The notes beneath the pieces were generated by a model. The model was not told the origin of the DNA and did not search any database. It saw only the letters and a program-made list of their open reading frames with translations. A stretch of DNA of 64,000 nucleotides from Triticum aestivum (Eukaryota; Streptophyta; Magnoliopsida; Poales; Poaceae), in NCBI RefSeq assembly GCF_018294505.1, contig NC_057796.1, positions 187,574,270 through 187,638,269 of the forward strand. The letters run 5' to 3'. Position 1 is the first letter of the stretch, and the number at the start of each line of letters is the position of its first letter. The translations under genes were made by a program, and so were the position numbers. This document shows, in pieces, positions 55,851 through 64,000 of the stretch.

Positions 55851-57310
55851 ATAAATGTTTAGTTCGACCCTTTCTTCTTTGAGAGTTTGCTTAGTGATCT
55901 ATCCTTGTAATCGTGTGCAAGTTATATAATAAAAGCTTAGTTTGAGTTTTTACCTTCTTTACTTTCATATTGCAAATAAAAGAAAAGAGATAAAGAAAGA
56001 AAAAGAGAAAGGAAATAAATAAAGAAAAGATTATATACTAATCCTATGGTAGGTGATGGCACCACATAAGGAAAAGTATAAGTAGAAAATTTTATTAGAG
56101 ATTGACAAGCATAGCATTAGTCAATGATGCAACTCATGAAAGAATTAATAAGGGAAGAGAGGATTCACATATAAATATACTATCCTAGAAATATTTTGTG
56201 ATTGTGAGCCCTCATCAAAATATTATATGCCAAAATTGTTGACGTTGGACAAGGAAGACAACTTAATGATTTATGTTTGTTTATATTCACATAGAAGTCA
56301 TATTGTCATAGATCCTTGAACATGTGGTGTTTGCCCCCTATCTTTGCTAGCCAAATTTTTTGCACTAAGTAGAGATACTACTTGTGCATCCAAAAACCCT
56401 TAAACCCAAATCTCATTTTCAAGAGTCCACCGTACCTACCTAGGGATTGAGCAAGATCTCTCAAGTAAGTTGTCATCGGTGCAAAAATGCAATAAAAATT
56501 GCTTCTAAAAACGTGAGATCATTTAGTGTAAGAGAAAATTGAGCGTTGCACGAACTTGTGATGGTGAAGAATAAAAGCGACAAACTGCATAATAAAGGTC
56601 GCTATCACAAGGGGCAATGTAATGTGACGTTCTTTTGCACTAAGGGGTTGAGCATACAAACAAATAAGTGCATGGCAACCTCTGCTTCCCTCTGCGAAGG
56701 GCCTATCTTTTACTTTTATGTATTTACTTTTATGCAAAGAGTCAAAGTTTTCCTTCTATTCCTTTTTATTTTTCTCCTTTGGCAAGCATCATGTGGTGAG
56801 GAAAGATCTAGGCACATATGTCCAGTTGAATATAGATAGCATGATTTATTATTGTTGACATCACCCTTGAGGTGAATACGTTGGGAGGCAAAAGTATAAG
56901 CCCCTATCTTTCTATGTGTCCGGTTGAAACGTTTTGCTCATGTGTACATGGTGAGTGTTAGCAATCCTAGAAGACTATATGATGGTTGAGTATGTGGACT
57001 TGCCTAAAGGCTCCGATATGTGACTCTTCCTGAAAAGATGATGAATTTTAGTTGCAAAGTTGACTGAGAAGATAGTTTGTTGGTTTTTAATAGAGTTTTT
57101 GCTTTATACTTCGATTGTGTGATGAACTATTACTTATTCACGAGAAGTATATGATAAAAGTTATATGATAAAAGTCCTATGTTTAATTTTGTTGTTGTTA
57201 TAATAATCGACATGATGCTTCTATGTCCGTTGTTTTTTATCGACACCTCTCTCTCAAAGCATGTGGACATGTTTTTTGATTTCGGTTTTCGCTTGAAGGC
57301 AAGCAAGGTC
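55851..57310 (+). other. Non-coding 3' region of the Gypsy element
   Basis: AT-rich, with a purine-rich run at 55975-56030 (AAAGAAAAGAGATAAAGAAAG). No supported gene in about 1.46 kb. Confidence 0.6.
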
Positions 57311-57325
57311 TAAGCTTGGGGGAGT
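57311..57325 (+). other. Polypurine tract
   Basis: AAGCTTGGGGGAGT lies directly before the LTR start TGATACG. Confidence 0.8.
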
Positions 57326-58843
57326 TGATACGTCCATTTGCATCATGTTTTCTTACTGTTATTTATGATGTTTTTATCCATAATAATGCTTTTGGAGTAA
57401 TTCTAATGCCTTTTCTCTCATTATTTGCAAGGTACACACCAAGAGGGAGAATTCCGGTAGCTGGAAATCTGGACCTGGAAAAGCTACGTCAGGCTACCTA
57501 TTCTGCACAACTCCAAACAAGCTGAAACTTCACAGAGATTTTTTAGGAATATTTAAGAATTATTGGAGCAAATAACTACTAGAGGGGGCCCACCTGGTGG
57601 ACACAAGCCACCCGGGCGCACCAGGGACCCCAAGCGCGCCCTGGTGGGTTGTGCTCACCCAGGCCCACCTCCGGTGCCCATCTTCTGGTATATAGGTCAT
57701 TTTGACCTAGAAAAAATGAGGAGAGGACTTTCGGGATGGAGCGCCGCCGTCTTGAGGCTGAACTTGGGGAGGAGCACTTTTGCCCTCTGGCAGAGCGATT
57801 CCGCCGGGGGAACTTCCCTCCCGGCGGGGGAAATCATTGTCATCATCATCACCAACAACTCTCCCATCTTGGGGAGGGCAATGTCCATCAACATCTTTAA
57901 CAGCACCATCTCCTCTCAAACCCTAGTTCCTCTCTTATGTTCAATCTTGTTACCGGAACTATAGATTGGCGCTTGTGGGTGACTAGTAGTGTTGATTACA
58001 TCTTGTAGTTGATTATTATATGGTTTATTTGGTGGAAGATTATATGCTCAGATCCAATATGCTATTTAATACTCCTCTGATCATGAGCATGTTTGTCATT
58101 TGTGAGTAGTTACCTTTGTTCTTGAGGTCACGGGAGAAATTATGTTGCAAGTAATCATGTGAATTTGATATGTGTTCGATATTTTGATAGTATGTATGTT
58201 GTGATTCCCTTAGTGGTGTCATGTGAACGTCGACTACATGACACTTCACCATATTTGGGCCTAAGGGAATGCATTGTGGAGTAGCAATTAGATGATGGGT
58301 TGTGAGAGTGACAGGAGCTTAAACCCCAGTTTATGCGCTATTCCGTAAGGGACCGATTGGATCCAAAATTTTAATGCTATGGGTTAGAATTTATTCTTAA
58401 TACTTTTCTCGTAGTTGTGGATGCTTGCGGCAGGGTTAATCATAAGTAGGAGGTTTGTTCAAGTAAGAACAACACCTAAGCACCGGTCCACCCACATATC
58501 AAATTATCAAAGTACCGAACACGAATTAAACCAACATGATGAAAGTGACTAGATGAAATTCCCGTGTACCCTCAAGAACGCTTTGCTTATCATAAGAGAC
58601 CGTTTTGGCATGTCCTTTGCCTCAAAAGGATTGGGCTACCTTGCTGCACTTTTGTTACTACTATCGTTACTTGCTCGTTACAAATTATCTTGCTATCAAA
58701 CTATTCCACTACTTACAATTTCAGCACTTGCAGATATTACCTTACTGAAAAGTACTTGTCATTTCCTTCTGCTCCTCGTTGGGTTCGACACTCTTACTTA
58801 TCGAAAAGAGCTACAATTGACCCCCTATACTTGTGGGTCGTCA
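57326..58843 (+). repeat. 3' LTR of the autonomous-type Gypsy
   Basis: It begins TGATACGTCCATTTGCATC and ends TACTTGTGGGTCGTCA, 1,518 bp. The GC-rich block 57580-57680 and the end block TTGGGTTCGACACTCTTACT match the architecture of the LTR at 44633-46094. Confidence 0.82.
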
Positions 58844-59131
58844 GTAAGCTCACCAAGCGTGGACTTCCCGCTGATCGCCAGCGCTCCACCTCCCTGGCCA
58901 GCTGTTCACTGGTCAGTGAAGTGTCGAGACAGTAGGTGATTAGGTGGAGGCAGCCCATGTGTGTCAGCTTGTTGGAGAGGAGGATTACCTTTATTGACAC
59001 CTGTCCTAACACTGTGTCAAGCTAATAAGAGGTAGGTGGATAAGCGTTGAATCACCCTTGCCAGGGTTCACCCTCCACGCGACACCTAGCAGTGCATTTA
59101 ATGCGTTTTTGTCCAAACTAGTAGAGTTAGG
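58844..59131. other. Spacer between two LTRs, no gene seen
   Basis: 288 bp of unassigned DNA: neither LTR-like nor clearly coding. It is possibly host DNA or another TE in which both neighbours inserted. Confidence 0.4.
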
Positions 59132-60716
59132 TGATACGTCTCCAACGTATCTATAATATTTGATAGTTGCATGATATTATATTATCTGTTTCGGATGTTT
59201 TATATGCATTAATATGCCATTTTATATTATTTTTGGGACTGACTTATTAACCCAGAGCCCAGTGCCAGTTTCTGTTTTTTCCTTGTTTTTGAGTTTTACA
59301 GAAAAAGAATATCAAACGGAGTCCAAACGGAATAAAACTTTACGATGATTTTTCTTAGACCAGAAGAAAACCAGGAGACTTGGAGAGGAGGCCATAAGAC
59401 CTGCGGGGAGGCCACAAGCCCTAGGGGCGCACCCAGGGAGGGGGCACCCCCTAGGCTTGTGGGGCCCCCATAGACCTCCTAACCCTAATCTTCGCTCCAT
59501 AAATACACAAATATTCCCCCAACATAGGAAGCATCCACGAAAATACTTTTCCGCCACCGCAAGCCTCTGTTCCTATGAGATCCCATCTTTGGGTCTTTTC
59601 CGGCACCCTGTCGGAGGGGGATTCGATCACGGAGGGCAACTACATCAACTCTACTGCCCTTCCGATGAAGCGTGAGTAGTTTACCATAGACCTACGAGTC
59701 CATAACTAGTATCTAGATGGCTTCTTGTTTCTCTATGATCTTCAATACCATGTTCTCCTTGATGTTCTTGGAGTTCTATCCGATGTAATATTCTTTTGCG
59801 GTGTGTTTGTCGAGATTTGATGAATTGTGGATTTATGATTAGATTATCTAGGAATATTATTTGAATCTTCTCTGAATTCTTATATGCATGATTTGATATC
59901 TTTGCATTTCTCTTTGAATTATCGATTTGGTTTGGCCAACTAGATTGGTTCTTCTTGCAATGGGAAAGGTGCTTAGTTTTGGGTTCAATCTTGCGGTGTC
60001 CTCACCCAGTGACATAGTAGGGGTAGCGAGGCACGTATTGTGTTGTTGCCATCAAGGGTAAAAAGATGGGGTTTTCATCATATTGCTTGAGTTTATCCCT
60101 CTACATCATGTCATCTTACTTAAGGCGTTACTCCGTTCTTATGAACTTAATACTCTAGATGCATGCTGGATAGCGGTCGATGTGTGGAGTAATAGTAGTA
60201 GATGCAGGCAGGAGTCGGTCTACTTGACACGGATGTGATGTCTATATTCATGATCATTGACTTGGATATCGTCATAACGTTGCACTTTTCTATCAATTGC
60301 TCGATAGTAATTTGTTCACCCACCGTATTATTTTCCTTGAAGAGAGAAGCCTCTAGTGAAACCTATGGCCCTCGGGTCTATTTTGCATCATATATTTTCA
60401 AATCTATAAACCAAAAAACCCAAAAATACTTTTCTGCAATTTATTTACTTTTACTTTGTTTTACGTTTTAGTAATCTTTTATATCTATCTCTATCAGATC
60501 TCATCCGTGCAAGTGACCGTGAAGGGATTGACAACACTTTTATCGGGTTGGGTGCAAGTGTTTGATTGTTTGTGCAGGTGCATAGATTGGAGACTTACGT
60601 GTACCTCTTACTGGATTGATACCTTGGTTCTCAACTGAGGGAAATACTTATCTCTACTTTGCTGCATCACCCTTTCCTCTTCAAGGGAAAAACCAACGCA
60701 AGCTCAAGAAGTAGCA
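59132..60716 (+). repeat. 5' LTR of the Gypsy at 59132
   Basis: It begins TGATACGTCTCCAACGTATC and ends GCTCAAGAAGTAGCA, 1,585 bp. It is related to the LTR at 62152-63730 in reverse (CTGCATCACCCTTTCCTCTT shared). Confidence 0.87.
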
Positions 60717-60727
60717 GGAAGAATTTC

Positions 60728-60745
60728 TGGCGCCGTTGCCGGGGA
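60728..60745 (+). other. tRNA-Asp primer binding site
   Basis: TGGCGCCGTTGCCGGGGA, an exact match to the complement of the tRNA-Asp 3' end, 11 bases inside the LTR. Confidence 0.92.
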
Positions 60746-60939
60746 GGTTCTACATCAAGCCTACCAAGTACCCATCATAAACTCTCATCTCTTGCATTAC
60801 ATTATTTGCCCTTTGCCTCTCATTTTCCTCTCCCCCACTTCTAAATTGTTTTTAGAAAAATACAAAAAGATTTGCCTTTTTATTCGCCCTTTTTTATTTT
60901 TATTTTTTTCGTTTGTTATATCAGTTTCTTGCAATCATG

Positions 60940-61824
60940 TCAGAATATGCAGATGTTATTGTTGAAAAGGATAGTAATAATCTTGAGGAAATTTTTGATG
61001 ACTTTGGTAATAACAATCCTCATGAAGAGCCTACTATAATGCATACAAAAAAACTCCGCATAGGTAGCGGTAAATTATTGGAAAAGGTGTTATTCAAGAT
61101 TATTTTTACTTGTGCTGGTACATTACCTACACTAGGAGGATCTATTCTTAATAAAACTAATAGTCTTGCGGATGCAATAACTTTGCTCATAATTGAACTT
61201 GAAAGACAATTTGTTCATATGCATCCTTGCATACAAAGATTTTTCTAGAGTTCCCTAATATTCAACATTCTTCTGTTAAGTGCGCCGCTACTATATTTTT
61301 AGCTCATGAGTTTAGATTCATCATGAAAGAAGATAGTGGAAATTTTGCACATTACAAAATAAATGGTGGTTGTCCCCCCATAGAGGAGATCCTTTTTAAT
61401 CAAGAGGAAAAAAATGAGATTTGAATTTCCCAATTATGTGGCCTATAATGAAAATTTGAGAAAAAGGGTCCCTACCGAGGTTTTGGTTGATAAGATTTCT
61501 GAACTTAATGATAACTTTGCTATACAAAACAACGAATTAGGGTTCGTGTTAAGAGATATGCTTATGAAGTTCCACCAAAGGAAAGCTTATAATGATGAGT
61601 TGATTATAAACTATAGGGGACCGAAGGAGGAACCTATTCCTTCCGCGCTTGATCTTAGGGATCCTTATCCTGTTAAATTTAACCCTTTTGATTATTTTTG
61701 CTTAACAAAAAGGAAACATTCTGCTGAAAGAAGGGAGTATGAGATGAGCATGGATGATCTCCCTTACTATTATGAAAATACCTCGATCTATGTTTTATGC
61801 CTAGCTAGGGGCGTTAAACAATAG
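60940..61824 (+). pseudogene. Unknown gag-position ORF of the Gypsy element, two frameshifts
   Basis: It starts at ATG 60940 (ATCATGTCAGAATATGC). Frame 1 (to 61248) encodes EYADVIVEKDSNNLEEIF and TLGGSILNKTNSLADAITLL. An overlapping second frame (61227-61424) encodes EFPNIQHSSVKCAATIFLAH. A third (61414-61824, the frame of the first) encodes NDELIINYRGPKEEPIPSAL and KFNPFDYFCLTKRKHSAERR. The shifts are opposite, so a single-base deletion and insertion explain them. There are no known domains. The position after the primer site suggests a structural or RNA-binding role; this is inference. Confidence 0.55.
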
Positions 61825-62151
61825 CACTTGTTGGGAGACAAACCAATTTTTTTTGTGTTTTTTTGGTTCTGTTTGTCAATTTTTACACATTATTACCTAT
61901 AGAGTGATTGTGTTTTGGTGTTTCAATTAGTGATTGAGCCAAGTAAGACCTTTCGGATGGCTTACCGTGATAGTTGATTTGAGCTTGGTGAAAAACAGAA
62001 ACTTTTGCACCCAGTAAAATAATTTTAAAAACTCACAGAAGCGTACTTATGATCTGAATGTTTTACAAAAGATTGATACACAAATTTCCTAGATTGTCCT
62101 AATTTTTCAGAATTTTTGGAGTTACAGAAGTATACGAAGTTTTCATATTGC
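61825..62151 (+). other. AT-rich Gypsy interior up to the nested insertion
   Basis: It contains AACAGAAACTTTTGCACCC and CTAATTTTTCAGAATTTTTG, motifs also seen in the interior at 47930-48060. No gene. Confidence 0.6.
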
Positions 62152-63730
62152 TGCTACCTCTTGAGCATGCGTTGGTTTTCCCTTGAAGAGGAAAGGGTGA
62201 TGCAGCAAAGTAGCGTAAGTATTTCCCTCAGTTTTTGAGAACCAAGGTTTCAATCCAGTAGGAGGCCACACGCAAGTCCCTCGTACCTACACAAACAAAT
62301 AAGAACCTTGCAACCAACGCGATAAAGGGGTAGTCAATCCCTTCACGGCCACTTGCAAAAGTGGGATCTGATAGAGAAGATAAGATAATATTTTGGTATT
62401 TTTATGATAAGGATAAAAAGTAAAGATTGCAAAATAAACGGCGATAGAAATAGCTAGTTGACGGGAGATTAATATGATGGAGAATAGACCCGGGGGCCAT
62501 AGGTTTCACTAGTGGCTTCTCTCAAGATAGCATAAGTATTACGATGGGTGAACAAATTACTGTCGAGCAATTGATAGAAAAGTGCATAGTTATGAGAATA
62601 TCTAGGCATGATCATGTATATAGGCAACACGTCCGCGACAACTAGACCGAAACGATTCTGCATCTACTACTATTACTCCACACATCGACCGCTATCCAGC
62701 ATGCATCTAGAGTATTATGTTCATAAGAACAGAGTAACGCATTAGGCAAGATGACATGATGTAGAGGGATAAAGTCAAGCAATATGATATAAACCCCATC
62801 ATTTTATCCTCGATGGCAACAATACAATACATGTCGTTTCCCCTTCTGTCATTGGGATCGAACACCGCATGATTGAACCCAAAGCTAAGCACTTCTCCCA
62901 TTGCAAGAAAGATCAATCTAGTAGACCAAACCAAACTGATAATTCGAAGAGACTTGCAAAGATAACCAATCATACATAAAAGAATTCAGAGGAGATTCGA
63001 ATATTGTTCATAGATAATCTTGATCATAAACCCACAATTCATCGGATCTCGACAAACACACCGCAAAAATAGTTACATCGAATAGATCTCCAAGAAGATC
63101 GAGGAGAACTTTGTATTGAGATCCAAAGAGAGAGAAGAAGCCATCTAGCTAATAACTATGGACCCGAAGGTCTGAGGTAAACTACTCACTCATCATCGGA
63201 GAGGCTATGGTGTTGATGTAGAAGCCCTCTGTGATCGATTCCCCCTCCGGCGGAGCGCCGGAAAAGGCCCCAAAATGGGATCTCACAGGTACAGAAGGTT
63301 GCGGCGGTGGAAATTGGGTTTCGTGGTGCTCCTCGATGGTTTCGGGGTATATCGGCATATATAGGAGGAAGAAGTAGGTCGGTGGAGCTGCGAGGGGCCC
63401 ATGAGGGTGGGGGCGTGCCCAGGGTGGCAGGCGCACCTCCCTGCCTCGGCCGCCTCGCTCCTTTCTTGACGTCCACTCCAAGTCCTCTGGATCACGTTTG
63501 TTCCAAAAATCACTCTCCCAAAGGTTTCATTCCGTTTGGATTCCGTTTGATATTCCTTTTCTGAGAAACACTGAAATAGGCAAAAAAACAGCAATTTGCA
63601 CTGGCCTTGGGTTAGTAGGTTAGTCCTAAAAATAATATAAAAGTGTATAATAAAGCCCATTAAACATCCAAAACAGATAATATAATAGCATGGAACAATC
63701 AAAAATTATAGATACGTTGGAGACGTATCA
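62152..63730 (-). repeat. 3' LTR of the minus-strand Gypsy
   Basis: In element sense it begins TGATACGTCTCCAACGTATC (63730) and ends GCTCAAGAGGTAGCA (62152), 1,579 bp. Confidence 0.87.
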
Positions 63731-64000
63731 AGCATCCCCAAGCTTAATTCATGGTCGTCCTCGAGTAGGTAAATGATAGGAACAGAATTTTTGTTGTGGA
63801 ATGCTACCTAGCATAATTCTCAATGTAATTCTCTTTATTGTGGCATGAATGTTCAGATCCAAAAGATTCAAGATAAAAGTTTAATATTGACATAAAAATA
63901 ATAATACTTCAACCATACTAACAAAGCAATCATGTCTTCTCAAAATAACATGGCCAAAGAAAGTTCATCCCTACAAAATCATATAGTTTGGTCATGCTCC
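62152..64000 (-). mobile_element. Gypsy element in minus orientation, 3' LTR and start of interior (runs off window)
   Basis: The LTR 62152-63730 is followed on the right by the minus-strand purine tract (AAGCTTGGGGATGCT, 63731-63745) and interior DNA matching 5769-6030. It is inserted into the element that starts at 59132; ATTGC (62147-62151) should recur at its far end outside the window. Confidence 0.85.

Larger units (their letters stand above)
52674..58843 (+). mobile_element. Autonomous-type Gypsy retrotransposon, 5' truncated
   Basis: It contains the end of reverse transcriptase, RNase H, integrase, a post-pol ORF, non-coding 3' region, purine tract and 3' LTR (57326-58843). The 5' LTR, gag, protease and most of RT are missing; it starts abruptly at the CACTA terminus. 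It belongs to the Gypsy order because integrase follows RNase H. Such an element could have supplied enzymes to the non-autonomous Gypsy copies around it. Confidence 0.88.
59132..62151 (+). mobile_element. Non-autonomous Gypsy element, left part, interrupted at 62152
   Basis: The 5' LTR (59132-60716), exact tRNA-Asp primer site and a frameshifted ORF (60940-61824) are followed by AT-rich interior that stops where an opposite-strand LTR begins. The remainder probably lies beyond the right edge of the window. Confidence 0.85.

Noticed and set aside
1..64000. Bacterial-type operons, CRISPR arrays, tRNA or rRNA genes
   Set aside because: None seen. The regular repeats present are minisatellites or LTRs, and tRNA-like matches are only short primer sites of retrotransposons.

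Overview
The window is plant nuclear DNA from a grass of the wheat/barley tribe (Triticeae). Most of it is nested LTR retrotransposons of the kinds common there: Gypsy LTRs of the TGATACGTCTCC type with a tRNA-Asp primer site, and large non-coding elements with LTRs of about 4 kb. There are also CACTA ends, Stowaway and Tourist-like MITEs and a Helitron-like terminus. No bacterial, organellar, rRNA, tRNA or CRISPR features were seen. Only a few host genes are visible, and all look damaged or incomplete.

Layout, left to right. 1-1756: part of an unrecognised minus-strand multi-exon gene with duplicated exons. 1910-3258: MITEs, including a Tourist-like element nested in a Stowaway. 3582-4083 plus 11206-11420: the two halves of a SINA-like E3 ubiquitin ligase gene (minus strand), split by a 7.1 kb non-autonomous Gypsy element (4084-11205) with a perfect CTCCG target duplication. 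12296-23622: a LARD-like element (very long LTRs, 3 kb non-coding core, GGCAT target duplication). 23687-36646: a second, tandem copy of everything from 10730 onward (end of the Gypsy LTR, SINA 5' half, Helitron-like piece, LARD). 36914-38344: an F-box/DUF295 (KIB-type) gene with two exons and one premature stop, just beyond the duplication. 39000-42940: CACTA-derived repeats ending in a CACTA terminus. 43160-44630: a degenerate transposon protein. 44633-50739: a Gypsy element lacking its 3' LTR. 50740-52673: a CACTA fragment with a 254-residue open frame. 52674-58843: the 3' part of an autonomous Gypsy (RT end, RNase H, integrase, a post-pol ORF, 3' LTR). 59132-62151: the 5' part of another non-autonomous Gypsy, interrupted at 62152 by a fourth Gypsy in the opposite orientation that leaves the window.

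The order of events can be read. The SINA-like gene was hit by Gypsy, and the LARD landed upstream of it. Then a segment of about 12.96 kb was duplicated in tandem, with one breakpoint inside the Gypsy LTR and the other 270 bp before the F-box start codon. Hand comparison of short stretches gives roughly 2% mismatch between the duplicate copies and 6-7% between the two LTRs of one LARD, which fits this order.

The most unusual structures are: the LARD, whose left LTR carries an inverted 1.76 kb block so that the TATA-like sequences of its two LTRs face each other across the core; the tandem duplication itself; a 77-bp near-perfect hairpin at 51896; and several conserved retrotransposon ORFs with no known domain. 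Family names are given only as resemblance, because no database search was possible.
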